Below, one piece after another: positions 17,121 through 25,282 of a DNA stretch of 64,000 bases. The number at the start of each line of letters is the position of its first letter. Position 1 is the stretch's first letter. Source of the stretch: Bradyrhizobium barranii subsp. apii (lineage in GTDB: Bacteria > Pseudomonadota > Alphaproteobacteria > Rhizobiales > Xanthobacteraceae); assembly GCF_011516635.5 (NCBI RefSeq), contig NZ_CP096255.1, forward strand, positions 5,640,501 through 5,704,500, given 5' to 3'. The translations under genes were made by a program, and so were the position numbers. Under the pieces are notes generated by a model that had not been told where the DNA came from, did not search any database, and worked only from the letters and a program-made list of their open reading frames with translations.

Positions 17121-17810
17121 CTACGTGCGCGCGCGGCGCAGAGCCTCCTCCAGCTTTTTCCTTTGCTTGTCCCACCGGCCCTGCTCGGCCTCGGCGCGTT
17201 CGTCGAGCGCGGCACGCTCGGCTTCGATCGCCTCCGCCTTCGCGGCGTGCTCCCGCCTCGCCGCGTCCAGCGCCGCCTGGGCCATGGCGACCGCCTTGTC
17301 GCGGCGCGCGCGCTCCTTGGCGAGGGCGACCTCTTCCTTGCGTCGCTCGGCGTCTCGCCGCCGCTCTTCCTTCTCGAACGCCGCGGCGGCTTTGCGCGCG
17401 TCTTGATCGTCAATCTTGCGTGACTGTTTTGTTACGCCCTCGGCCGGACGCTGCTTCGACTTGGATTTGGACTCGGGCTTGGACTTGGAGTTGGGTTTGG
17501 GTTTTCGCTTGGCCTCATCGTCGGCGAGATCGGTCGGCAGCGCGGCGCTCTCGGTGAACGGGCCGCCGGAGCCGACCGGGCGCCGGAGCACGACGCCCGG
17601 GCTTGCCATGGTCGCCGCGACGATGTCGGGGTCGTCGGTCTCCTTCGCGGCGCCCTGATGGAAGAGGTTGGAGCTGGCGCCCCAGGCCTCCAGCGCCGCC
17701 TTCATCGAGGGTGCGGCGACCGCCTGGTCGTAGAAGCCGAGCGAGGTCTGGTAGGTCTTCAGTTTTCTTTGCGGTTTTCTTGTCGCTTCGCTTTTCGGTT
17801 TTTTCGGCAT
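17121..17810 (-). CDS. Lys/Glu/Ala-rich coiled-coil protein (TolA-like composition)
   Basis: From the ATG at 17810 the protein has 229 residues. It has a Lys-rich start (MPKKPKSEATRKPQRK), a globular stretch (YQTSLGFYDQAVAAPSMKAALEAWG, about residues 20-60), a Lys/Ser repeat (KPKPNSKSKPESKSKSK) and a long charged helix (residues ~135-225, ERRRDAERRKEEVALAKER). TolA-like labels given to such proteins rest on composition, and no membrane span is present here. Function unknown. The 252 bases between it and the next gene hold no further gene. Confidence 0.7.
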   Translation of the reverse strand: MPKKPKSEATRKPQRKLKTYQTSLGFYDQAVAAPSMKAALEAWGASSNLFHQGAAKETDDPDIVAATMASPGVVLRRPVGSGGPFTESAALPTDLADDEAKRKPKPNSKSKPESKSKSKQRPAEGVTKQSRKIDDQDARKAAAAFEKEERRRDAERRKEEVALAKERARRDKAVAMAQAALDAARREHAAKAEAIEAERAALDERAEAEQGRWDKQRKKLEEALRRART

Positions 17811-18062
17811 GTCGCCCCGCGGCCCCGGCGACGCACCTGTCCGTCGCACCGGCGCCACCATGCCATAGTGCCCCTGTTTCGCCCGACGAGTCAAATTTTA
17901 TTCGGGATCACCGAAATCGATGCGAGGCAAGCAACGACCGGGATTGCCGACGGAGCAGCACAATATTCGGTCCCGCAGACCCCTGAAATCACGCGAGTTT
18001 TCTACGGTGCGTGGGGTTGTTTTCGACATTTTTGTTGGCCGCGCAGTTCCGCGAGTGTCTCC

Positions 18063-18599
18063 CTACGCCGCGTCGACGTCCTCAGGCGCCGGACCTGCCA
18101 CGAGCCCGTCGAGGCCGACCATCAGCAAATCGGCAATGTGCATCAGCTGGTAGAGCGGAATGTCGGCCTCGCCGTTTTCGGCCAGCGCCAGGAAGGCGGG
18201 CGTGACGCCGATGCGCTCGGCGAGCTGGACTTCGGTGTAGCCGCGGGTCTCGCGCGCCGCTCTGACGCGCGCACCGATCCCGAGCCGATGCCGGGACTGC
18301 TCGTCCGCGGTCATCATGACGGCCTGCTCGTCCGGGCTCGCATAACCCTCGGCGAACGCGGTGCCGATCAGTCTGCCCTTGCGCCAGGCGACGCGGCAGT
18401 CCTTGCGCAATCCGCTGCTGAAGACCAACGTGAACTGCTCGGCGACCCAGAGCGACGAGTTGAGCTGCAGGCGGGCGCCGGTGCCGGAGACATCGCGGAT
18501 CGTGCAGGGCACGCTGATGAGGCTGCCGCTGCCGTTGTCGAACTCGACAATCCCGGTTCGCAACGTCTGATGTCTGGCAGCGGCACGATGCTCGCTCAT
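18063..18599 (-). CDS. PilZ-like plus helix-turn-helix fusion protein
   Basis: 178 residues from the ATG at 18599, which follows GGGAG. Residues ~5-80 match PilZ: an N-terminal RHQTLR arginine pair and DVSGTGARL (DxSxxG). Residues ~105-165 form a Cro/C1-type helix-turn-helix (IGARVRAARETRGYTEVQLAERIGVTPAFLALAENGEADI). PilZ domains bind cyclic di-GMP in many proteins, so a ligand-controlled DNA-binding protein is plausible but unproven. The IS array begins about 95 bases upstream of its start and may affect its promoter. Confidence 0.75.
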   Translation of the reverse strand: MSEHRAAARHQTLRTGIVEFDNGSGSLISVPCTIRDVSGTGARLQLNSSLWVAEQFTLVFSSGLRKDCRVAWRKGRLIGTAFAEGYASPDEQAVMMTADEQSRHRLGIGARVRAARETRGYTEVQLAERIGVTPAFLALAENGEADIPLYQLMHIADLLMVGLDGLVAGPAPEDVDAA

Positions 18600-18698
18600 G
18601 ACCTGGACTCCCAAAGCTTGCGGCAGCGTCGAACGGCGGATCCGACGTATCCGTATGATCAGGACATGGATACCGCGGAATTTTTCCCGAACTCCTAA

Positions 18699-20220
18699 TC
18701 TTACTGCGTCACAAACGGTGGTCTGTGAAATGGGCGAACTTGATTGCACAACAAGGACATCTCGACAACGTTCGGACCAGCCCTTGTTCGAGTCGCCGTC
18801 GCATCGTCGTGATCGAATTTGGAATGTGACGTTGGGTCCGTAGCGGCAGAACCGCGGGGTCTGTAATCCGCGGAAACGCGAGCGAGCGGGATCGGCCGGG
18901 CGCGCCGAGCGCCTGAGGGGGGAAACGCCTCCCGCTCGGAGATCAGGAATCCGAAGGCTGCAATGCACATCGTTGCGTGATGATGAAAGCCGCGCCAGCC
19001 GCGTCCCTCGAAGTGGCCAAGCCCGACCTCCTGCTTGAGTTCCTGATAGTCGCGTTCGATGCGCCAGCGCAATTTAGCCGTCTCTACGAGAGTCCGGAAT
19101 GCCACATCCTCCGGCAATGTCGAGAGCCAGTATTTGGTAGGCTGGTCCTCGCCTTTCGGCCATTCGATCAGCAACCATTCCTCCAACCGCTGGGTGGTTT
19201 GCCAATAATCACGGTGCGCGGCACGGACCCGCACGCGGGCAAAGCGCGAGCTCAGCTTTTCGTTCGTTCCTTGCCGCCACGTGATGGTGCGCCAAGCTTT
19301 GGCCGGCAGGCCGATCGCGAGCGCTTTAACGGCGGCCGGCCGACGCTGACGGTTGCGGCGCATCAGTTTCGGGGGACGGCCGCGGCCCGACCATGGCTTC
19401 GGCGGCAAGGGACCGGTGCCGGGCGCCCATACCGTTGTGCTCGACAGAAGACCCGCCACATAGGTCAATCCCAGCGCCGTGATCTCCGTGCGCAGATCGC
19501 TGTTGTTGCCATAGCCCGCGTCCATCAGCACGACACCACGCGGAAGGCCGGTCGCACAGGCCCACCGCAACTGCTCCAGCGCGATCTCCGGCTTGGTCCG
19601 GAAGCCGACTTCGGCAGGAATGCCCACCTTGCGCCGCCGATCGCAATCCTCAGTCCATTCCTTCGGAAGATAAAGGCGGTAGGCAACAGGCAGGCTGGCG
19701 TGGTGATTGGCAATCGATAATGACACCGCCACCTGGCAATTATCCTGCTTGCCGAGCTGCCCGCAATATTGCCGTGCAACTCCAACCGAATGTCGCCCCT
19801 GCTTGGGAAATCCGGTGTCATCGATGATCCAAGCTTCGATCGGGCCCTGGCGTTCGATCGCCGGCAGGACCATCTCTCGTACCTTGCCCAGCACCTTCTC
19901 ATCCGACCAGGCGCCGCTGCCGACGAAATGCAGCAGCGATTGATGTTGGGCGGCCGTCCGTTCCGGAGCCGTCATCGCCGCCATTGGCTCCACGCTCTTA
20001 CGACCGCCACAGGCCATGAGGCCGACGCAATAGTCGCGCAGCGGTGCCTTCCGATCAGCATGACCGATGACGCTGGCAAGCCCTTCCAAATACGTCGCAA
20101 ATCGCATCTCACTGGTCTTGGTGCCACGCCCGCTCATGTAGCCTCCTCGGCTGATGGTCCATGCTTCAACCATCGCTGATTCCGGCCGGATAAAGCCTGC
20201 GGTTTTGTGACTCAGTCGTA
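18699..20220 (-). mobile_element. IS701-family element, copy A1
   Basis: 1522 bp, bounded by CTAA on both sides (18695-18698 and 20221-20224), a clean 4-bp target duplication. Terminal inverted repeats share ACTG(C/A)GTCACAAA. It appears the same as the inverted copy at 21755-23276 wherever I compared them, which suggests recent copying. Confidence 0.88.
18701..20137 (-). CDS. IS701-family transposase
   Basis: 478 residues from the ATG at 20137, which follows GGAGG. DDE-type catalytic residues sit in WIIDDTGFPKQGRHS (first Asp), GVVLMDAGYG (second Asp) and RIERDYQELKQEVG (Glu). The protein cuts and joins the element's ends. The frame continues through a C-terminal extension to a TAA stop placed inside the terminal inverted repeat. 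An apparent upstream extension into the neighbouring element is an artefact of the open frame. Confidence 0.9.
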   Translation of the reverse strand: MSGRGTKTSEMRFATYLEGLASVIGHADRKAPLRDYCVGLMACGGRKSVEPMAAMTAPERTAAQHQSLLHFVGSGAWSDEKVLGKVREMVLPAIERQGPIEAWIIDDTGFPKQGRHSVGVARQYCGQLGKQDNCQVAVSLSIANHHASLPVAYRLYLPKEWTEDCDRRRKVGIPAEVGFRTKPEIALEQLRWACATGLPRGVVLMDAGYGNNSDLRTEITALGLTYVAGLLSSTTVWAPGTGPLPPKPWSGRGRPPKLMRRNRQRRPAAVKALAIGLPAKAWRTITWRQGTNEKLSSRFARVRVRAAHRDYWQTTQRLEEWLLIEWPKGEDQPTKYWLSTLPEDVAFRTLVETAKLRWRIERDYQELKQEVGLGHFEGRGWRGFHHHATMCIAAFGFLISEREAFPPSGARRARPIPLARVSADYRPRGSAATDPTSHSKFDHDDATATRTRAGPNVVEMSLLCNQVRPFHRPPFVTQ

Positions 20221-20224
20221 CTAA

Positions 20225-21750
20225 TCTTACTGCGTCATAAATTTCGATAGCCACTTTGACTTGAGAGTGCCCTGATGCAACAAGGGCATCGAGATAGTGT
20301 GACGACGAGCGCAGCGCTCAATCTTCGTCGGACGGTCGCAATCGAATTCGGAACGTGTCGTTCAGGCCGCAATGGCGGATCCCCTCGGCCGATAGGTTGC
20401 GGGAATAGCAGCTTCCTTGAAGATTTTGGTGGAGGCTGCTTCTGAGGGGGGAATCGTCTCTCGCTCGGAGACTAGAAAACCGTAGGCGGCAATGCACAAT
20501 GTTGCGTGGTGGTGGAAGCCACGCCAGCTTCGTCCCTCGAAGTGACCAAGGCCAACCTCCTGTTTGAGTTCGTGGTAGTCGCGCTCGATGCGCCAGCGCA
20601 GCTTGGCAATATCGACCAGCTGACGAAATCCAATGTTGGCTGCAAGCGTTGAAAACCAATATTTGGTTGGTGCTGCCTCGCCCTCTGGCCACTCGATCAG
20701 CAGCCATTCCTCGGGCCGGCTTTCGGCGAGCCAGTAATCTCGATGTGCCGGACGGACGCGCACACGGGCAAACCGCGAAGACAACGGTTCTGCCGTACCC
20801 TCACGCCACGTGATCTTGTGCCAAGCATGTGCTGGCAGACCGATCGCAAGCTTCTTGACCGAAATCGGTCGGTGTTTGCTGTCACGCCGTAGCAGTTTCG
20901 GAGGTCGTCCGTTCCCCGACCATGCCTTCGGCGGCCGCGGTCCGGTTCCGGGCGCCCATACCGAGGTTTGTGGCAAGATGCCGGCCACGTAGCTCAGGCC
21001 CAGTTCGGTAATACTCCCACGCAGAGCGGTGTCGGTGCCGTAGCCGGCGTCCATCAGGACCACGCCGCGCGGCAAGCCCACCGCACAGGCCCAGCGCAAA
21101 TGATCAAGTGCAATTGCCGGCTTGGTCTTGAAGGTGATTTCCTTGGGGACTCCGGCTTTGCGCCGACGTGTACGGTCCGTCACCCACTCCTTTGGGAGAT
21201 AGAGCCGATAGGCCACCGGCAAGCTCGCATGATGGTTCGCAAGCGAAAGAGATACGGCCACCTGACAATTGTCTTGCTTGCCCAACTGGCCGCAATATTG
21301 CCGCGCAACGCCGACTGAATGCCGCCCCTTCTTGGGAAAGCCCGTATCATCAATGATCCACGCTTCGATCGGCCCGCAGCGTTCGATGCCCGGCAGCACT
21401 AACTCACGGACCTTGGCCAACACCTGCTGATCCGACCAGTCACCTTGACCGACTAAATGCAACAACGACTGATGTTGCGCTGCTGTCCGCTCAGGTGCCG
21501 TGATTGCCGCCATCGGCTCGACGCTCTTGCGATCGCATGGCATCATCAGCCCGGTACAGTAGTCGCGCAGCGGTTTGGCGCGTCCTGCATGGCCGATCAC
21601 ACTCGCAAGGCCCTCAATATATGCCGAAAACCGCGACGCTACGTCTCCCGATTTTGTCAGACTCATCTCAGCCCCCGCATGACGAAAAGTGAGTCTTCTC
21701 AAATATATGATTCCTGTCGACAAGGGCCGCGACACTCTGACTCAGTAAGA
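20225..21750 (-). mobile_element. IS701-family element B (related to copy A)
   Basis: 1526 bp between CTAA (20221-20224) and CTAG (21751-21754). Its ends, TCTTACTGCGTCATAAATT and its counterpart TCTTACTGAGTCAGAGTG, resemble those of copy A but are distinct. It sits immediately beside copy A1, sharing the CTAA junction. Confidence 0.82.
20362..21666 (-). CDS. IS701-family transposase (second type)
   Basis: 434 residues from the ATG at 21666. It is clearly homologous to the transposase at 18701-20137 (WIIDDTGFPKKGRHS, GVVLMDAGYGTD and RIERDYHELKQEVG with the DDE residues) but differs at many positions, so it is a different element and not a copy. It ends at RPRGSAIAA without the long C-terminal extension of copy A. 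It looks intact. Confidence 0.9.
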   Translation of the reverse strand: MSLTKSGDVASRFSAYIEGLASVIGHAGRAKPLRDYCTGLMMPCDRKSVEPMAAITAPERTAAQHQSLLHLVGQGDWSDQQVLAKVRELVLPGIERCGPIEAWIIDDTGFPKKGRHSVGVARQYCGQLGKQDNCQVAVSLSLANHHASLPVAYRLYLPKEWVTDRTRRRKAGVPKEITFKTKPAIALDHLRWACAVGLPRGVVLMDAGYGTDTALRGSITELGLSYVAGILPQTSVWAPGTGPRPPKAWSGNGRPPKLLRRDSKHRPISVKKLAIGLPAHAWHKITWREGTAEPLSSRFARVRVRPAHRDYWLAESRPEEWLLIEWPEGEAAPTKYWFSTLAANIGFRQLVDIAKLRWRIERDYHELKQEVGLGHFEGRSWRGFHHHATLCIAAYGFLVSERETIPPSEAASTKIFKEAAIPATYRPRGSAIAA

Positions 21751-21754
21751 CTAG

Positions 21755-23276
21755 AACGACTGAGTCACAAAACCGCAGGCTTTATCCGGCCGGAATCAGC
21801 GATGGTTGAAGCATGGACCATCAGCCGAGGAGGCTACATGAGCGGGCGTGGCACCAAGACCAGTGAGATGCGATTTGCGACGTATTTGGAAGGGCTTGCC
21901 AGCGTCATCGGTCATGCTGATCGGAAGGCACCGCTGCGCGACTATTGCGTCGGCCTCATGGCCTGTGGCGGTCGTAAGAGCGTGGAGCCAATGGCGGCGA
22001 TGACGGCTCCGGAACGGACGGCCGCCCAACATCAATCGCTGCTGCATTTCGTCGGCAGCGGCGCCTGGTCGGATGAGAAGGTGCTGGGCAAGGTACGAGA
22101 GATGGTCCTGCCGGCGATCGAACGCCAGGGCCCGATCGAAGCTTGGATCATCGATGACACCGGATTTCCCAAGCAGGGGCGACATTCGGTTGGAGTTGCA
22201 CGGCAATATTGCGGGCAGCTCGGCAAGCAGGATAATTGCCAGGTGGCGGTGTCATTATCGATTGCCAATCACCACGCCAGCCTGCCTGTTGCCTACCGCC
22301 TTTATCTTCCGAAGGAATGGACTGAGGATTGCGATCGGCGGCGCAAGGTGGGCATTCCTGCCGAAGTCGGCTTCCGGACCAAGCCGGAGATCGCGCTGGA
22401 GCAGTTGCGGTGGGCCTGTGCGACCGGCCTTCCGCGTGGTGTCGTGCTGATGGACGCGGGCTATGGCAACAACAGCGATCTGCGCACGGAGATCACGGCG
22501 CTGGGATTGACCTATGTGGCGGGTCTTCTGTCGAGCACAACGGTATGGGCGCCCGGCACCGGTCCCTTGCCGCCGAAGCCATGGTCGGGCCGCGGCCGTC
22601 CCCCGAAACTGATGCGCCGCAACCGTCAGCGTCGGCCGGCCGCCGTTAAAGCGCTCGCGATCGGCCTGCCGGCCAAAGCTTGGCGCACCATCACGTGGCG
22701 GCAAGGAACGAACGAAAAGCTGAGCTCGCGCTTTGCCCGCGTGCGGGTCCGTGCCGCGCACCGTGATTATTGGCAAACCACCCAGCGGTTGGAGGAATGG
22801 TTGCTGATCGAATGGCCGAAAGGCGAGGACCAGCCTACCAAATACTGGCTCTCGACATTGCCGGAGGATGTGGCATTCCGGACTCTCGTAGAGACGGCTA
22901 AATTGCGCTGGCGCATCGAACGCGACTATCAGGAACTCAAGCAGGAGGTCGGGCTTGGCCACTTCGAGGGACGCGGCTGGCGCGGCTTTCATCATCACGC
23001 AACGATGTGCATTGCAGCCTTCGGATTCCTGATCTCCGAGCGGGAGGCGTTTCCCCCCTCAGGCGCTCGGCGCGCCCGGCCGATCCCGCTCGCTCGCGTT
23101 TCCGCGGATTACAGACCCCGCGGTTCTGCCGCTACGGACCCAACGTCACATTCCAAATTCGATCACGACGATGCGACGGCGACTCGAACAAGGGCTGGTC
23201 CGAACGTTGTCGAGATGTCCTTGTTGTGCAATCAAGTTCGCCCATTTCACAGACCACCGTTTGTGACGCAGTAAGA
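21755..23276 (+). mobile_element. IS701-family element, copy A2 (inverted relative to A1)
   Basis: 1522 bp, the same length and coding sequence as A1 but in opposite orientation. It is flanked by CTAG on the left and CTAA on the right, so its two target copies do not match. The first base of the left end differs from A1. This may mean recombination between the inverted copies, or one point change. Confidence 0.85.
21838..23274 (+). CDS. IS701-family transposase (identical protein to 18701-20137)
   Basis: 478 residues from the ATG behind GAGGAGG. The protein shows the same sequence as the A1 transposase throughout, with the DDE motifs WIIDDTGF, VLMDAGYG and RIERDYQELKQE. A frame continuing upstream to 21457 comes from element B and is not part of this gene. 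The pair of inverted identical copies could support inversion of the DNA between them. Confidence 0.9.
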   Translation: MSGRGTKTSEMRFATYLEGLASVIGHADRKAPLRDYCVGLMACGGRKSVEPMAAMTAPERTAAQHQSLLHFVGSGAWSDEKVLGKVREMVLPAIERQGPIEAWIIDDTGFPKQGRHSVGVARQYCGQLGKQDNCQVAVSLSIANHHASLPVAYRLYLPKEWTEDCDRRRKVGIPAEVGFRTKPEIALEQLRWACATGLPRGVVLMDAGYGNNSDLRTEITALGLTYVAGLLSSTTVWAPGTGPLPPKPWSGRGRPPKLMRRNRQRRPAAVKALAIGLPAKAWRTITWRQGTNEKLSSRFARVRVRAAHRDYWQTTQRLEEWLLIEWPKGEDQPTKYWLSTLPEDVAFRTLVETAKLRWRIERDYQELKQEVGLGHFEGRGWRGFHHHATMCIAAFGFLISEREAFPPSGARRARPIPLARVSADYRPRGSAATDPTSHSKFDHDDATATRTRAGPNVVEMSLLCNQVRPFHRPPFVTQ

Positions 23277-23297
23277 CTAAGAGTCTGTCCGGAAAGA

Positions 23298-23669
23298 TTA
23301 CCTTGGATTGCATAGCTTTCGCAGCATGAGTCGGATGGAGGCCAGCTTGAGAAAGGCGAGCGCCCTGTGATTGAAGCATTCCCAATCTTTGGACAGTCTT
23401 CGGCATCGCCCGAGCCAGGCAAAGGTACGCTCGACGATCCAGCGTTTGGGCAAGACGACGAAACGGTGAGCCTGATCGGAGCGTTTGACGATTTCGAGGT
23501 TCACGCGCTTCAGAGCGCTACGCAGCCCCTTCTGGAAATGTGGCCCTTGATATCCGCCGTCGGCGTAGAGCTTCAGAAGAAAGGGATAGAGGCCGAACAA
23601 CGTTGCCATCAGGAGCACGCCGCCGTCGCGATCCTGGATGTCCGCCGCATGCACGATGGCGTGCATCAA
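23298..23669 (-). CDS. IS5-family transposase, downstream frame (orfB)
   Basis: The open part of the second frame includes HAIVHAADIQDRDGG, the second catalytic region YADGGYQGPHFQ (Asp) and WIVERTFAWLGRCRRLSKD (Glu). The true frame starts further upstream, near 23755, just after the slip site, where it has no start codon. It is therefore expressed as a fusion with orfA and is not a separate gene. No stop interrupts it. Confidence 0.82.
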   Translation of the reverse strand: MMHAIVHAADIQDRDGGVLLMATLFGLYPFLLKLYADGGYQGPHFQKGLRSALKRVNLEIVKRSDQAHRFVVLPKRWIVERTFAWLGRCRRLSKDWECFNHRALAFLKLASIRLMLRKLCNPR

Positions 23670-24133
23670 GAGGCCTTGCGTGTCGACGAGAATGTGCCGC
23701 TTCTTGCCCTTGATCTTCTTGCCCGCGTCGTAGCCATGGAGATCATGAGGCCCCCTTTTTCAGCGCTTTTCACGCTCTGGCTATCGATGATGGCGGCGGT
23801 GGGAGAAGCCTCGCGCTCGGCCCTTTCGCGACATTCGACATAGAGGGCGTGATGAATTTTATCGAGCGTGCCGTTCCAGCTCCACAGATCGAAGTAGCCA
23901 TACAGCGTCGAGCGCGGCGGCAGGTCCTTGGGGATCGCGCGCCACTGGCAACCTGTGCTCAGGATGTACATCAGCCCGTTGGCAATCTCGCGCAGGTCCA
24001 CCGTACGCTTGTTGCCGCCGCGCTTGGCCGGCGGGATGCGAGGCGCGATCAGCGCCCACTCCTCGTCGGTCAAGTCGCTCGGATAGCGCAGGCGGCTGCG
24101 GTCGTAGCGTGCACGGTTCTCGGTAGTCCACAT
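23666..24133 (-). CDS. IS5-family transposase, upstream frame (orfA)
   Basis: 155 residues with the N-terminal DUF4096-type DNA-binding part (YPSDLTDEEWALIAPRIPP, GLMYILSTGCQWRAIPKDLPP) and the first catalytic Asp in AAIIDSQSVKSAEKGG. The reading then leaves the family sequence. Moving back one base at GAAAAAGGGGG (about 23754-23764) gives the expected HDLHGYDAGKKIKGKKRHIL in the other frame. This is the arrangement of IS5 elements that make full transposase by -1 ribosomal frameshifting. Confidence 0.85.
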   Translation of the reverse strand: MWTTENRARYDRSRLRYPSDLTDEEWALIAPRIPPAKRGGNKRTVDLREIANGLMYILSTGCQWRAIPKDLPPRSTLYGYFDLWSWNGTLDKIHHALYVECRERAEREASPTAAIIDSQSVKSAEKGGLMISMATTRARRSRARSGTFSSTRKAS

Positions 24134-24310
24134 TGGCGGCGCGTCCCCATCGAATCAGGCCGCTCACCTTGAATCACAACCGATTCATTCGACTCAACAT
24201 GTTTTGGAACAGACACTAAGGCTCCGGCACTTCAACCGGGACCGGACGCCATGGTAAAGGATTTGCTCCCAATCCATCTTTTCCGGCGGAATGCGTGCGG
24301 CGCGCCCGTG

Positions 24311-24417
24311 AGAGCGTTTTCGAGCGAAGTGGATACCGGTTCGCGTAAAGAAAACGCGCCAAAACAAAAACCTGGAGCCTTTCCCGTTCCGATTCCATCG
24401 GAACGGGAAAGGCTCTA
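24311..24417. repeat. Rhizobial GAGCGTTTTCGAGCGAAGTGG repeat, copy 1
   Basis: Starts AGAGCGTTTTCGAGCGAAGTGG, has TTCGCGTAAAGAAAACGCG, and ends with a hairpin CCCGTTCCGAT/ATCGGAACGGG. Related copies lie at 34759-34813 and 41595-41686. The remainder of 24220-24436 shows no gene. Confidence 0.7.
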
Positions 24418-24436
24418 GGGGGTGACGAGGCAAGCA

Positions 24437-24787
24437 ATGACCGAATCGATGAAATGCCCGAACTGTAAGTCGGAGCACGCCTATCAGGACCGCGATCTCT
24501 GGGTCTGTCCGGAATGCGCCCATGAATGGCGCGCTGGGGGCGATGCGGCCGCGCCGGCTCCGCAGGAGGCCGGGGTGCGCGATGCGCATGGCAATGCGCT
24601 CGCCGATGGCGACAGCGTCATCGTGATGAAGGACCTCAAGGTCAAGGGGTCGTCGTCGGTCGTCAAGGGCGGCACGAAGGTCAGGAACATCCGCCTCCAG
24701 GACGCCACCGACGGCCACAACATCGCCTGCAAGATCGACGGCATCGGCGCGATGAATTTGAAATCGGAGTTCGTGAAGAAGGCCTGA
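24437..24787 (+). CDS. yjdM: YjdM/PhnA-family zinc-ribbon protein
   Basis: 116 residues. An N-terminal zinc ribbon (CPNC at residues 7-10, CPEC at 24-27) is followed by the compact PhnA C-terminal domain (DGDSVIVMKDLKVKGSS, VKGGTKVRNIRL, ACKIDGIGAMNLKSEFVKKA). Family length is about 110, so it is complete. The name PhnA is historical; the E. coli protein is not part of phosphonate cleavage and its role is unsettled. The ATG at 24437 has GAGG 7 bases upstream. Confidence 0.9.
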   Translation: MTESMKCPNCKSEHAYQDRDLWVCPECAHEWRAGGDAAAPAPQEAGVRDAHGNALADGDSVIVMKDLKVKGSSSVVKGGTKVRNIRLQDATDGHNIACKIDGIGAMNLKSEFVKKA

Positions 24788-24807
24788 GCCGCCCGCGTCC
24801 GCTCGCG

Positions 24808-25209
24808 CTATTCCTCCAGCAGCGCGTCATACCCCTTCGCGCTGAACGCCAGAAGACAAAACCCGTGCCCGAACGGATCGGCCAGCATGGCGATCCGGCC
24901 ATAGGGCGCATCGCACGCGGGCGCCTCGAGGATCGCACCGGCGGCAAGTGCGCGCGCGACGGCGGCATCGACGTCGTCAACGACGACGTCGATATGCAGC
25001 GGCGTCCAGTGCCGCTCGTAGCGGCGGCGGTCGCTGCCCGCGCCCGGTGTGCCGGCCTGCTTGGTCAGAAGATACAGCGGCGCGGGCCAGCCCAGCAGCT
25101 CGACGAAGTCGGTGCCGAAACGGCGGCCGACCGTGAGGCCGAAGGCGGCGGTGTAGAAGGTGGTCGCTTGCGCTGCGTCGGGAACGTCGATGTTGAGCAG
25201 GATGGTCAT
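24808..25209 (-). CDS. Glyoxalase/bleomycin-resistance (VOC) family protein
   Basis: 133 residues forming one VOC domain: a beta start (MTILLNIDVPDAAQATTFYTAAFGL), HIDVVVDDVDAAVARALAAGA in the second half, and the usual RIAMLADPFGHGFCLL ending. VOC proteins include metal-dependent lyases, dioxygenases and drug-binding proteins, so the substrate cannot be stated. It is convergent with yjdM, with 20 bases between stops. Upstream, 25215-25262 resembles a decayed GTAGCCCGGATGGAGCG repeat. Confidence 0.85.
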   Translation of the reverse strand: MTILLNIDVPDAAQATTFYTAAFGLTVGRRFGTDFVELLGWPAPLYLLTKQAGTPGAGSDRRRYERHWTPLHIDVVVDDVDAAVARALAAGAILEAPACDAPYGRIAMLADPFGHGFCLLAFSAKGYDALLEE

Positions 25210-25282
25210 GACGGGCAGCGTAACCCGGACGGAGCGGACGCATAATCCGGAATCTTGCCGCACCTCCGGTCGCGCTATGCGA

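Larger units (their letters stand above)
23281..24215 (-). mobile_element. IS5-family element with two-frame transposase
   Basis: About 935 bp with ends GAGTCTGTCC and (complement) TGTCTGTTCC, flanked by CTAA at 23277-23280 and 24216-24219 (CTAAG on both sides). The two overlapping transposase frames on the minus strand are listed separately. Confidence 0.8.
18695..24219. mobile_element. Array of four insertion sequences separated by CTAA/CTAG
   Basis: Order: CTAA - IS701 copy A (-) - CTAA - IS701-like B (-) - CTAG - IS701 copy A (+) - CTAA - IS5-like - CTAA. Each junction is a YTAR tetranucleotide, the target type expected for IS701 and some IS5 elements. Removing the elements joins the outer flanks at one CTAA. 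No passenger genes are present. Confidence 0.85.

Noticed and set aside
18695..23280. Composite transposon carrying cargo
   Set aside because: The inverted IS701 copies enclose only another IS element, with no cargo gene.
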